DNA of 64,000 bases from an uncultured Gammaproteobacteria bacterium (GCA_903837345.1 CAILUG010000019.1:1-64000), one strand, 5' to 3'. Numbered from the stretch's first letter, positions 28,941 through 37,638 are shown. Notes: generated from the sequence alone by a model not told the origin. Translations and numbers: made by a program.

Positions 28941-29986
28941 GCGCTGCTGCGATCAAAGCCAGACAATTGTGGTTCACCGCGCCTGAACAGGTGGAAATCC
29001 GCACACAGACACTTGCTGCACCGGCGCCTGGCAAGATGCTGGTGGCTGCCCAGTGTTCAGCAGTCAGTGCCGGTACTGAATTGTTGGTCTATCTCGGGCT
29101 GTTGCCTCAGGACATGCCAGTTGATGCGATGCTGCCCGGCATGCAACAAAACGCCAGCTATCCACTGCAATACGGCTATGCCAGTGTGGGCGAAGTAATC
29201 AGTATTGGTGCCGGGGTTGAAGCCCGCTGGCTGGGCCAGCGCGTGTTTGCATTCCAGCCACATGCCAGTCATTTCATGGCAGCGCCCGATGAAGTCATGG
29301 TGGTGCCGGAAGACATCAGCACCGAAGCGGCGTTGTTCCTGGCCAATATGGAAACAGCCGTCAATCTGCTGCAGGACGGCAACCCGCAACTGGGTGAACA
29401 TGTCGTGGTGCTGGGCCAGGGCATTGTTGGTGTGCTGCTGCTGCAGTTGTTGCGGCAATTTCCGCTTGCCAGTCTGGGCGCAATCGATACCGTCGCTGCC
29501 CGGCGTCAGCGTGCGGAAGAATTGGGGGCACACACTGTGGCAGATCCCGCCAACGCGACCGAGCTGGCAGCACTGATGCAGCAGCTCGGCAGCAGGGGTG
29601 CCGACCTGATCTATGAAGTCAGCGGTGTGCCTGATGCACTCAACCTGGCGATCGGTCTCACCGGGTTTGCCAGTCGCATCGTGATTGGCAGCTGGTACGG
29701 CAAAAAGAGTGCACCGATCACACTGGGTGGTACTGCGCATCGCAACCGTTTGCAGCTGATTACCAGCCAGGTCAGCACGATCACACCTGCATTGAGCGGG
29801 CGCTGGGACAAACAGCGACGTTTTGCGCTGGCGTGGGAGATGATCAGGCAGTTGCGGCCGCAGCAGTGGATAGGCGAGCACATCGCGATTGATACTGCTG
29901 CCTTGTTGTATCAGCGTTTGCACAAGCAGCAAGGTGCCAGCCACGTCCACGATTTGCTGCAAGCCGTGTTTGTTTACAACAATTGA
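28937..29986 (+). CDS. MDR-family oxidoreductase without the catalytic zinc cysteine
   Basis: The 349-residue protein is a medium-chain dehydrogenase/reductase with a GroES-like front half and a Rossmann fold around LGQGIVG (about 159-165). At the usual catalytic-zinc cysteine the sequence reads SAVSAGTEL (Ser44), and the structural zinc cysteines are also missing. This resembles the group that includes the bacteriochlorophyllide dehydrogenase BchC, named from memory of the family. It overlaps the reductase gene by ATGA and is followed by the PTPS-like gene after 11 bases. The substrate is unknown. Confidence 0.82.
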   Translation: MSAAAIKARQLWFTAPEQVEIRTQTLAAPAPGKMLVAAQCSAVSAGTELLVYLGLLPQDMPVDAMLPGMQQNASYPLQYGYASVGEVISIGAGVEARWLGQRVFAFQPHASHFMAAPDEVMVVPEDISTEAALFLANMETAVNLLQDGNPQLGEHVVVLGQGIVGVLLLQLLRQFPLASLGAIDTVAARRQRAEELGAHTVADPANATELAALMQQLGSRGADLIYEVSGVPDALNLAIGLTGFASRIVIGSWYGKKSAPITLGGTAHRNRLQLITSQVSTITPALSGRWDKQRRFALAWEMIRQLRPQQWIGEHIAIDTAALLYQRLHKQQGASHVHDLLQAVFVYNN

Positions 29987-29997
29987 CAGGAGCCAGA

Positions 29998-30375
29998 ATG
30001 TACACCGTTGCCGTCAGCCGTGAATTCATTGCCAATCATTTCCTGATCGGAGGTGACTGGGGGCATGAGAATTTTCCGCACGCTCATCACTATGTGGCAG
30101 AGCTCAGCATCGAGAGTCCGTCGCTGGACCAGCACGGCTATCTGGTCGACATCGTTGAAATCGAAGCGGCACTCAACAACACGACGGGCTATTTTCGCGA
30201 CTGCATGCTCAATGAAAAGCCGGAATTTGCCGGGCTCAATCCCAGCATTGAGCACTTCAGCCGCATCATCTGCGAGAAACTGCTGGCGCAGATAAAACCG
30301 CCAGGCACCGGGTCTGTCACGGTGAAGTTGTGGGAAAACACCACCTGCTGGGCGGCTTATCGCAAGGCTTTCTGA
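29998..30375 (+). CDS. 6-pyruvoyltetrahydropterin synthase / QueD-fold protein with altered active site
   Basis: The 125-residue protein has the T-fold of PTPS/QueD. Zinc ligands are retained: His14 (ANHFL) and His28/His30 in PHAHHY. The catalytic Cys that lies four residues before the HxH in QueD is Glu24 here (GHENFPHAH), and the Asp-His pair of the relay is not conserved (YFRDCMLNE). The pterin-anchoring Glu (E113 in KLWENTT) remains. Cys-to-Glu change recalls PTPS-III enzymes of folate synthesis, though their motif spacing differs. AGGAG precedes ATG 29998. The substrate is probably a pterin-like or pyrimidine ring, but this is inference. Confidence 0.82.
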   Translation: MYTVAVSREFIANHFLIGGDWGHENFPHAHHYVAELSIESPSLDQHGYLVDIVEIEAALNNTTGYFRDCMLNEKPEFAGLNPSIEHFSRIICEKLLAQIKPPGTGSVTVKLWENTTCWAAYRKAF

Positions 30376-30866
30376 AGCGGCAGTGCCAGCTCCATCACGT
30401 AGTCATCCATTACAAAACCATGGCCAATGTCGAACACGGCAGCTTTGGCTACGGTGAAGCCGATTTTCCCATAGAAATTTTTGGCGGCATTCTGCTTGTT
30501 CACTTGCAGCTGCAGTGATGTCGCACCCCTGGGAGTGATCAGACCAAGGATGTGGGCGATCAGGTATTTGCCCGCACCCTTGCCTTGCCAGGCTGGTAAC
30601 ACATAGAGCTTTTCAAGTTTGAACTTGCCGCTGCCCTGGTCCACAAAGGCGGCAAATCCGGCCGGTACTTCGTCGTCATAACAGACAAGATAGTTCACAC
30701 CTTCCTGCAGCTGCTGCTGCAGCGACTGCGGGCTGTACATCCACTCCAGCATGAAATCGATCTGGGCCGGCTGCAATATGCTGGCATAGGTTTGCGGCCA
30801 CACCTGGAAGCACAGTTGGCGAATCAGCGGAATGTCATCGAGAGTGGCTGGCCGGATGGAATACAT
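30357..30866 (-). CDS. GNAT family N-acetyltransferase
   Basis: The 169-residue protein is a full GNAT domain: YSIRPATLDDIPLIRQL, EVPAGFAAFVDQG, KLEKLYVLPAWQGKGAGKYL with the acetyl-CoA loop QGKGAG, and VNKQNAAKNFYGKIGF. Its 3' end overlaps the end of the PTPS-like gene on the other strand by 19 bases, so transcription is convergent. The substrate is unknown; membership of the cluster is uncertain. Confidence 0.88.
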   Translation of the reverse strand: MYSIRPATLDDIPLIRQLCFQVWPQTYASILQPAQIDFMLEWMYSPQSLQQQLQEGVNYLVCYDDEVPAGFAAFVDQGSGKFKLEKLYVLPAWQGKGAGKYLIAHILGLITPRGATSLQLQVNKQNAAKNFYGKIGFTVAKAAVFDIGHGFVMDDYVMELALPLQKALR

Positions 30867-30914
30867 TTTTTGCTGGGTCCTGGGTGCCTGTTTCTGTGCG
30901 GGCCGTATCTTACT

Positions 30915-31724
30915 TCAATTTCCCAGCAGCCATTGCCGGCTGAGTCTGCCAAGTTGGCGCCAGGTAATTTCCGGGACGCGCGGCAGACGTGCGCTCACCA
31001 TCAGCCAGTCAATCCAGAAATGCAGCAGCAGTGGCAACATCAGGACGCAGCCGGCGAGTTGTGACCACAGGGGTTTCATCGGCGGCCACAGTGACACCGC
31101 CACCAGCGTCATCTGGCAGCCGGCCAGCGTGCGACGCAGAGCACTTGGCGCCAGCGGCAATACCGGCAGGTTGTGATGTTGCCGCCAGCGCAGGCCAGAC
31201 ACAAAAATGTAATAGGCGGCGCTCACCAGCAAGTAACTCGGGTGGAGTTTGCCGTAATTGACCGCAAGCATCGGCGCCACTACCAGGCCGATGGCGTCAT
31301 AACTGGTGTCGAGTGCGGCACCGAGCAAGGTGGTGGTATTGCTGCGACGTGCCAGCTCGCCATCGAGGCGGTCAGCCAGCACAGCCAGTGTGTAGCACAA
31401 TACCGGCAGATAAGCGGCCTTGCCTGCGGGCAGGGGTTGCCACAGAAAGCCGGCACAGGCCGCAATCAAACCGCCACGCATGACTGTTACACGGTTGGCC
31501 CAGCCAAGAGCGGGCAATTGCGGGGAATCAAGGTCACTGCGATTCTGCAGGCGGTAATGCCAGAGTTGCTGCCAGATCACTGCCCACAGCAGCAGGCTTT
31601 GCACCAGACGCTGGCCGGTGTGCGGCCAGTTGTCGAACAACAGTGGTGAAAGGAAGAGCAGCAGCAGGGCGCAATTGCCAAGGGCGGCGAACGTGAACAG
31701 CTCTTTGCGCAGATGGCTGTTCAC
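30915..31724 (-). CDS. CDP-alcohol phosphatidyltransferase family membrane protein
   Basis: The 269-residue protein is a multi-helix membrane protein with the complete family signature D-G-x2-A-R-x8-G-x3-D-x3-D: Asp121-Gly122, Ala125-Arg126, Gly135, Asp139, Asp143 in ADRLDGELARRSN and LLGAALDTSYD. Such enzymes move a CDP-activated alcohol onto an acceptor hydroxyl (phosphatidylglycerophosphate and inositol-phosphate synthases are examples). It lies eight bases upstream of opgH's stop side, on the same strand as opgH, so it may be co-transcribed with the glucan genes instead of the pterin-like cluster. Confidence 0.88.
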   Translation of the reverse strand: MNSHLRKELFTFAALGNCALLLLFLSPLLFDNWPHTGQRLVQSLLLWAVIWQQLWHYRLQNRSDLDSPQLPALGWANRVTVMRGGLIAACAGFLWQPLPAGKAAYLPVLCYTLAVLADRLDGELARRSNTTTLLGAALDTSYDAIGLVVAPMLAVNYGKLHPSYLLVSAAYYIFVSGLRWRQHHNLPVLPLAPSALRRTLAGCQMTLVAVSLWPPMKPLWSQLAGCVLMLPLLLHFWIDWLMVSARLPRVPEITWRQLGRLSRQWLLGN

Positions 31725-31731
31725 GCCAGGT

Positions 31732-33843
31732 TCACGCGAGCGTAAGTCGCGCAGTGGTATCGATCAGCACCGGGCTGTGCAACAACGCCATGTATTCGGC
31801 GGGTGCCAGCCAGCTTTCGAGTTTTTCAGGGGAATCACTGCGTTCGGCTTTGTATTGTGCCAGTTTCAATTCCGGCTCGAAGCTTGACAGGGAATTGGCA
31901 TCCAGCGGTTTGGTGATCTGGGCATTGTGCCAGTTGCGGAAATTTTCATCCGTCAGCAAAGCGCCGAGCGGTGATTTGCCGATGTCTTCATGCATGGCTG
32001 CTTCATTGGCTACCACGGCTGCCACGACGGCAGGTTGGTGTCTTTCTTCCGGTGTGCTGAGAATCCCGAAGAAACGCAGGAATTTTCCGAGCCAGACTTT
32101 GCCGCTGATCCACGACAAAAATGCCGACAACATCAGGCCCGAGGTTACCGGCAACAACCAGTAGAACAATCCATGGTTGTAGTACCAGGTGATCCCTGCC
32201 GCAGCCAGACCCAGAGTCATGTGCCAGCGGTGCATCTTGATGGCAGCACCCAGCGAGATCGAGCCGTCGTTGCGACGCTGTGGTTTCCAGCCGCTGTCGC
32301 TGCCGGTGAGAATCTCCCGCACCATCTGGCTCTGCGCCAGCATCATCACCGGTGCGAACAATGCCGACAGCAAGGTTTCCACCAGCACGCTCAAGGTCAA
32401 CAGGATCGGACCGCCATAACCAAAACAGCGGCGGAAACTGAAAATGCCGGAACACCAGGCCAGGAATTTCGGCACCAGCACGATTTCCATCGACAGCACA
32501 AACAGCGTGATTGCACGTTCGGAGTCAAACACCGGCCAGGTGGGGAACAGGGAACGCTCGGGAAAATAATTGGTGGGAGTGAAGCTGGCCTGGATCGCCA
32601 GCACCATCCCTACCACCAGCAGCATGAACCAGAACAACGCGCTGGCATAAGCCATGATGCCCGACAGTATGTGCAGACGACTGGTCATCGCCAGACCGCG
32701 GGCAAACAGGAAGCGCGAATGCTGCAGGTTGCCCTGGCACCAGCGGCGGTCGCGAACCAGCACGTCACTCATGGACGGCGGCGACTCTTCGTAACTGGCT
32801 TCCAGATCAGTATCGAACCGCACGCTCCAGCCGGCGCGGCGCAACAACGCTGCTTCGATGAAATCATGGCTGATCACATGGCCGCCAAACGGTGGCTGGC
32901 CTGACAACACCGGCAAATGCGCAGCTGAAGCAAATGCTGCGGTGCGGATGATTGCATTGTGGCCCCAGAAATTGCTGCCGTTGCCATGCCAGGCAGTCAG
33001 GCCGTTCGCAAACACCGGGCCATAGAGCCGGTTCGCAAACTGTTGCAGGCGGGCATAGAGCGTGGTGCCCAGCACAATATTGGGCAGCGTCTGCAGCAAA
33101 CCCAGTGCCGGGTCGGCTTCGAGCCTGCGTGCCATTTCAATCATGGTGGCGCCGTTCATGATGCTGTCGGCATCCAGCACCAGCATGGCTTCATACCCGC
33201 CACCCCAACGCATCACCCAGTCGGAGATATTGCCGGCCTTGCGCTCGCTGTTCTTGCGGCGATGGCGGTAATGGATCGGGCAATCGGGCGAGGCTTCGTC
33301 AATCAGCTTCTGGAAAGCATGTTCTTCACGCAGCCACGCCGAGGGGTTGGTGGTGTCGCTGAGGATGAAAAACGTGAAGCAGCCAGGTGCCTGCCCGGCC
33401 AGCTCGGCACTCATGGCCTTGAGCCCCGCCATGACCCGCGCCGGATCTTCGTTATAGACAGGTGCCAGCACGGCAGTGCGTATGCCGGGCAGGCGTTCAT
33501 GGATGTTGCGGACGCCAAACACATCCTGTTTCACGAGCAGCAGAAATCCCAGCACGGCCTGGCAGGCGGCAAAGCTGATCCAGATGAAATTGATCGAGAA
33601 CAGTACCAGGAACACCCACTGCACCGGCGTCAGCTCGCCGGTCATTACTTCGTGCATTTCGTGGATGCCGTACGCCGACAATTGATAGGTGGCTACGATC
33701 AGCAGCAGGCGCGCCAGCAGGATTTTGCCGTCTTCCCATAGTCTGAATTTGCTGCGAGAGGCTTGGCCTTTGGCGTGCAAAGGCTGCCTGGGCATTTCCA
33801 GGGGTTGTTCAGGCGGCAGGGCAAGTCGCGCAGTGGTGGTCAT
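31732..33843 (-). CDS. opgH: osmoregulated periplasmic glucan glucosyltransferase
   Basis: OpgH (MdoH) builds beta-1,2-linked glucan from UDP-glucose and passes it to the periplasm. The 703-residue protein has a short cytoplasmic N-terminus, two membrane helices, a GT2 domain (TAVLAPVYNEDPARV, MLVLDADSIMNGATM, and the product-site RDRRWCQGNLQH with the Q/RxxRW motif) and further helices toward the C-terminus (SALFWFMLLVVGMVLAI). It follows the OpgG/D gene by 66 bases in the same direction. Confidence 0.96.
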   Translation of the reverse strand: MTTTARLALPPEQPLEMPRQPLHAKGQASRSKFRLWEDGKILLARLLLIVATYQLSAYGIHEMHEVMTGELTPVQWVFLVLFSINFIWISFAACQAVLGFLLLVKQDVFGVRNIHERLPGIRTAVLAPVYNEDPARVMAGLKAMSAELAGQAPGCFTFFILSDTTNPSAWLREEHAFQKLIDEASPDCPIHYRHRRKNSERKAGNISDWVMRWGGGYEAMLVLDADSIMNGATMIEMARRLEADPALGLLQTLPNIVLGTTLYARLQQFANRLYGPVFANGLTAWHGNGSNFWGHNAIIRTAAFASAAHLPVLSGQPPFGGHVISHDFIEAALLRRAGWSVRFDTDLEASYEESPPSMSDVLVRDRRWCQGNLQHSRFLFARGLAMTSRLHILSGIMAYASALFWFMLLVVGMVLAIQASFTPTNYFPERSLFPTWPVFDSERAITLFVLSMEIVLVPKFLAWCSGIFSFRRCFGYGGPILLTLSVLVETLLSALFAPVMMLAQSQMVREILTGSDSGWKPQRRNDGSISLGAAIKMHRWHMTLGLAAAGITWYYNHGLFYWLLPVTSGLMLSAFLSWISGKVWLGKFLRFFGILSTPEERHQPAVVAAVVANEAAMHEDIGKSPLGALLTDENFRNWHNAQITKPLDANSLSSFEPELKLAQYKAERSDSPEKLESWLAPAEYMALLHSPVLIDTTARLTLA

Positions 33844-33909
33844 TGACAGGTTGAGCCGGGTAATTCGGAGCGGCGATTCTACGCGGCCGGAGGCCGTTTG
33901 GCATCAGGG

Positions 33910-35454
33910 TCAGCTCAGCCAGCGGAACAACATGGTTTCACCAATGGCCTTGCCCTGATGGCGAGGCTGGACGCGAATTTCCGACATTGGTGTGCCACTG
34001 GGATCAAAGGTCAAAAACAGGCGAATGCCATCGGGGCCATTGTGCGCTGCCTGGGTCCCCAGCACGCGACCGGCGCTGACGCTGGCAGCGAATTGCAAAT
34101 CGTCAATATTGATTCCTTCCGGCAAATCCATGAAATCGATCACCAGCTGCGGGAACTGGGTGAACAATTTTATGCCAGCGGCGGTGCGGGTGATACGGCC
34201 AAAGTCTTCGGGCAGCGGGCTGTCGTCAGGCCACTCCAGATTGTAGGCAAATTCAAACGGTGTGCCCGGCTCAATCGGCTTCCTGGGGCGCCAGTAAGCA
34301 ACAATGTTGTCATTGGTTTCAACGGAGGTGGGGATCTCCACCAGTACTACTACGCCTTCGCCCCAATCGCCTACAGGGGTGACCCAGGTAGAGGGGCGCT
34401 TGTGGTAGTTGGCCTCCAGGTCTTCATAATCGCTTTGCTGGCGAGCGCGTTGTACCAGGCCGAAACCGCGCGGGTTGTTGTCAACAAAGGCGCTGACCTG
34501 CAGGGTTTTCGGGTTGTTAAGCGGCCGCCAGATATATTCACCGGAGCCACTCAACATGGCCAGGCCGTTGGAATCATGGACGGCGTTACGGTAATCAGGG
34601 GTATCGCTATGGTCAATGCCGCCAAACAGAAACATCGAAGTCAGCGAGCCAAGACCAATGTGGTTGAGTTTGCTGCGCGGAAACAGCGTGGCTTTGACTT
34701 CAATGCGGGTCGGACTGCCGGGGAACATCCTGAATTGGTAGGCACCGGTCACGCGCTGGCTGTCGAGCAAGGCATGCACCACGATGGAGTCGGCCTTGTT
34801 GGCCGGGCGCTCGATCCAGAACTGGCGAAAAATCGGGAATTCCTCGCGGGAGGGTGCGGGTTCGGCCACGTCGATTGCCAGGCCGCGCGCCGACATGCCG
34901 TAGTTCTGGCCTTTGGAGACGGCACGGAAATAACTGGCGCCCGCGAACACCACGAATTCATCCTGGTACTTGGGAGTATTGAGCGGATAGTGCAGCCGGA
35001 AACCGGCTACCTTGTTGAACTCGGCCAATAGATCAGAGATTTCGCTGCTGGGGGTGATAAACGTGCTCTTGTCGATCTGGACCAGCTTGGCCACGCCATT
35101 ATCAACGGTATGAACACGGATGCCGTAGGTGTAAAACAGCCCCGGAGCGAACATTTCGACGGAGAATTTGGTGCGGCTGCCAGCCCAGATGGCGGCTTTT
35201 TTGTCGAACCGGATCTGGCGATAGCGGTCGTAATCGAGCTTCTTCAGCTTCTCCGGCACTTCCATGGGAGGAATGAACTCATGCTCGGAAAAGGCACGTG
35301 CCATATCCAGCACCACATTGGCCGAGAAAGGTGCCGCTGACGAAGATTCAGCTGCGGAAACACTGCCTATGGGATCAAGGGCCAGACCGCCCAGCGCAGC
35401 AGCGAGACGAGCAAGGAAACTTCGTCTTTTCAGCAACCTGGATTGGGAAGTCAT
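33910..35454 (-). CDS. glucan biosynthesis periplasmic protein, OpgG/OpgD family with Tat signal
   Basis: The 514-residue protein has a twin-arginine signal (LKRRSFLARLAAALGGLA, Arg10-Arg11) ending near SAAES (about 36). The mature part is an MdoG domain: YDRYRQIRFDKKAAIW, FSVEMFAPGLFY, GASYFRAVSKGQNYGMSARGLAID and WPDDSPLPEDFG. In E. coli OpgD uses Tat while OpgG uses Sec; here the single partner of opgH carries the Tat type. It should modify glucan branching in the periplasm. The tatABC genes are also in the window. Confidence 0.92.
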   Translation of the reverse strand: MTSQSRLLKRRSFLARLAAALGGLALDPIGSVSAAESSSAAPFSANVVLDMARAFSEHEFIPPMEVPEKLKKLDYDRYRQIRFDKKAAIWAGSRTKFSVEMFAPGLFYTYGIRVHTVDNGVAKLVQIDKSTFITPSSEISDLLAEFNKVAGFRLHYPLNTPKYQDEFVVFAGASYFRAVSKGQNYGMSARGLAIDVAEPAPSREEFPIFRQFWIERPANKADSIVVHALLDSQRVTGAYQFRMFPGSPTRIEVKATLFPRSKLNHIGLGSLTSMFLFGGIDHSDTPDYRNAVHDSNGLAMLSGSGEYIWRPLNNPKTLQVSAFVDNNPRGFGLVQRARQQSDYEDLEANYHKRPSTWVTPVGDWGEGVVVLVEIPTSVETNDNIVAYWRPRKPIEPGTPFEFAYNLEWPDDSPLPEDFGRITRTAAGIKLFTQFPQLVIDFMDLPEGINIDDLQFAASVSAGRVLGTQAAHNGPDGIRLFLTFDPSGTPMSEIRVQPRHQGKAIGETMLFRWLS

Positions 35455-35483
35455 AAGGAGGGATCTGTACCAGTACCATGAAA

Positions 35484-35559
35484 TGGTGCCCAGAGGCGGA
35501 ATCGAACCACCGACACAGGGATTTTCAATCCCTTGCTCTACCTACTGAGCTATCTGGGC
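35484..35559 (-). tRNA. tRNA-Phe (GAA)
   Basis: The minus strand folds into a complete cloverleaf: acceptor GCCCAGA with TCTGGGC, D-arm GCTCAGTAGGTAGAGC, anticodon stem AGGGA/TCCCT with loop TTGAAAA giving anticodon GAA, and T-arm with GGTTCGATTCC. The CCA end is encoded (35484-35486). Length is 76 bases. It reads phenylalanine codons. Confidence 0.97.
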
Positions 35560-35577
35560 GTGCGCAAAGAGGCGCGT

Positions 35578-35606
35578 ATTAAACCCGCGAGGGGGCTGCC
35601 GGTCAA
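35578..35606 (-). promoter_or_regulatory. promoter of tRNA-Phe
   Basis: On the minus strand TTGACC and TTTAAT are separated by exactly 17 bases and end about 19 bases before the tRNA. The discriminator (ACGCGCC) is GC-rich, a feature of stable-RNA promoters under stringent control. Confidence 0.65.
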
Positions 35607-35617
35607 GCTGGAACCGA

Positions 35618-35884
35618 CTATTTGGGCACGAAACCGCCGGCTTTTTCGAACTCTTCGTTATTGAAGAATTTGTCCATTTCCTGTTGCAGAAATTTGCGGT
35701 GCTCGGGGTTGATCATGCTGAGTGATTTCTCATTGATCAGCCTGACCTGGTGGGCTTGCCACTCCTGCCAGGCCTGCAGCGAGATATTGTTGAAAATATC
35801 GAGCCCCTTGGGGCCGGGAAAAGGCGGGGAAACCATTCCTTCCATATCCTTCTGGTATTTTCGGCAAAAGACTTTGGCTGGCAT
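35618..35884 (-). CDS. yggX: Fe(2+)-trafficking / oxidative damage protection protein
   Basis: The 88-residue protein matches YggX, which protects iron-sulfur clusters and interacts with iron. It has the conserved VFCRKYQKDMEGM with Cys7, PFPGPKGLDIFNNISLQAWQEWQ and LINEKSLSMINPEHRKFLQQEMDKFF. It follows mutY by 21 bases on the same strand, the standard pairing in gammaproteobacteria, where both defend against oxidative damage. Confidence 0.95.
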   Translation of the reverse strand: MPAKVFCRKYQKDMEGMVSPPFPGPKGLDIFNNISLQAWQEWQAHQVRLINEKSLSMINPEHRKFLQQEMDKFFNNEEFEKAGGFVPK

Positions 35885-35905
35885 GGAAGTACTCCTGGAG
35901 TGAAT

Positions 35906-36982
35906 TCAGACAAGCGGGGGCGCAGAGAGCTGCTGGGCAATCAATGACAGCAGTTGCTTGACCGGGGCGGCAAGCCCGACCCTGGATGGCTGCCGCAAAG
36001 CATACCAATGGAAGCGCTCGGCCTCCATGACGCCGACAGCTTCGGCACCCAGCGGCACCAGCACCGGAATGATATCGAGATGAAAATGACTGAAAGTGTG
36101 ACGCAGACGGTCCCACTGCTGCATGGTGCGGTTGTCCAGCATGAATTGCGCTGACAGCTGCGGGGCAAACTCCTTGAGATCGGCTGTTTCCGGGAAACTC
36201 CACAACCCCCCCCAAATGCCCGAAGGTGGACGCTTTTCCAGCAGTACGCTCTGACGCGATTCATCCAGATACATCAGCATATAGGTGGTTTTGACCGGCA
36301 GTTTTTTGGCTGGTTTGCGGCCGGGAAAATCCGCAGTACGTTGCTGGCGATGCGCTTCACAACGACTTTGCAACGGACACAAGCCGCAGGCGGGTTTGCT
36401 GCGCGCACACAAGGTAGCGCCCAGATCCATGATGGCCTGGGTATAATCGGCACAGCGTTCTGACGGCGTGTGCTGCTCTGCCAGCAGCCACAGCTGCTTT
36501 TGTACTTGCAGTTGATCCGGCCAGCCTTCAATGCAATGGACCCTTGTCAGCACGCGTTTCACATTGCCATCGAGTATCACAGCACGCTGGCCAGAGCCGA
36601 GCGCCATGATGGCGCCGGCGGTGGAGCGGCCGATGCCGGGCAACAACGACAGGGTATCGACGCTGCGCGGAAACAGGCCGTTATGCTCGCTGGCAATCAG
36701 CCTGGCGGTTTTGTGCAGATTGCGGGCCCTGGCGTAATAACCAAGACCGGTCCACAAGTGCAGCACGTCATCGGGAGCGGCGGCTGCCAGGCTTTCCACC
36801 GTTGGAAAGGCTTGCATGAAGCGTTCGTAATAGGGAATTACCGTGGCGACCTGGGTTTGCTGCAGCATGATTTCCGATACCCACACCCGGTAAGGCGTGG
36901 GGTGGTGCTGCCAGGGCAGGTTTTTGCGGCCATATTGGTCATACCAGTCGAGCAGGACGGTACTTAACGAGTCTGGGGACAT
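35906..36982 (-). CDS. mutY: A/G-specific adenine DNA glycosylase
   Basis: MutY removes adenine mispaired with 8-oxoguanine. The 358-residue protein has catalytic Glu37 (MLQQTQVATV follows) and Asp138 in VILDGNVKRV, the helix-hairpin-helix LPGIGRSTAGAIMAL (about 114-128), and the [4Fe-4S] ligands Cys192, Cys199, Cys202 and Cys208 in the C-x6-C-x2-C-x5-C pattern. The C-terminal NUDIX-like domain that reads 8-oxoG includes LLEKRPPSGIWGGLWSFPE. It heads mutY-yggX and is divergent from hisB. Confidence 0.96.
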   Translation of the reverse strand: MSPDSLSTVLLDWYDQYGRKNLPWQHHPTPYRVWVSEIMLQQTQVATVIPYYERFMQAFPTVESLAAAAPDDVLHLWTGLGYYARARNLHKTARLIASEHNGLFPRSVDTLSLLPGIGRSTAGAIMALGSGQRAVILDGNVKRVLTRVHCIEGWPDQLQVQKQLWLLAEQHTPSERCADYTQAIMDLGATLCARSKPACGLCPLQSRCEAHRQQRTADFPGRKPAKKLPVKTTYMLMYLDESRQSVLLEKRPPSGIWGGLWSFPETADLKEFAPQLSAQFMLDNRTMQQWDRLRHTFSHFHLDIIPVLVPLGAEAVGVMEAERFHWYALRQPSRVGLAAPVKQLLSLIAQQLSAPPLV

Positions 36983-37040
36983 GCGGTAGCTGCGTGGTTG
37001 GGGCTATAATTAGCACTTCAATTGTAACCCCGGAAGTCCC

Positions 37041-37637
37041 ATGACAGCGCGTCAAGCCAGTGTTGAACGCAACACCAATGAAACCCGCATCAAGGTCAGC
37101 CTGAATCTGGACGGCAGTGGCAAGTTCCGGATGAAATCCGGCCTGCCCTTTCTTGAGCACATGCTGGAGCAAGTCGCCCGTCATGGCCTGATCGATATGG
37201 ACATCGTCGCCGATGGCGATCTTGAAATTGACGCGCATCACACCGTAGAGGATCTGGGCATCACCATCGGCCAGGCTGTGGACCAAGCCCTCAGCAAGAC
37301 CGGCATCCGCCGCTATGGCCATGCCTATGTGCCGCTCGACGAAGCGCTGTCGCGCGTGGTCATCGATTTTTCGGGCCGGCCGGGCCTGGAATATCACATC
37401 CCGTTCAAGCGCGGCACTGTCGGCGAATTTGATGTTGACCTGTTCTATGAATTCTTCCAGGGCTTCGTCAATCACGCCAAGGTGACGCTGCACATCGACA
37501 ATCTGCGCGGCAACAACGCACATCACCAGATTGAAACAGTGTTCAAGGCCTTCGGCCGCGCTGTGCGTATGGCCATTGAACATGATCCACGCATGCTGGG
37601 AACAGTGCCTTCCACCAAGGGCACGCTGAGCGGTTGA
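37041..37637 (+). CDS. hisB: imidazoleglycerol-phosphate dehydratase
   Basis: HisB dehydrates imidazole glycerol phosphate in histidine synthesis. The 198-residue protein is the monofunctional form, without the histidinol-phosphatase domain of E. coli HisB. The metal-binding histidine motifs are [12 protein letters not shown] and [13 protein letters not shown], with [16 protein letters not shown] near the front. A TATAAT box lies at 37005-37010, 31 bases upstream. It leads hisB-hisH-hisF. Confidence 0.96.
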   Translation: MTARQASVERNTNETRIKVSLNLDGSGKFRMKSGLPFLEHMLEQVARHGLIDMDIVADGDLEIDAHHTVEDLGITIGQAVDQALSKTGIRRYGHAYVPLDEALSRVVIDFSGRPGLEYHIPFKRGTVGEFDVDLFYEFFQGFVNHAKVTLHIDNLRGNNAHHQIETVFKAFGRAVRMAIEHDPRMLGTVPSTKGTLSG

Positions 37638-37638
37638 G

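Noticed and set aside
33898-35031. Long plus-strand open frame of 377 codons opposite the OpgG/D gene
   Set aside because: It lies wholly antisense to a full-length, well-conserved gene, shows no family motif and is explained by GC-rich codon usage.
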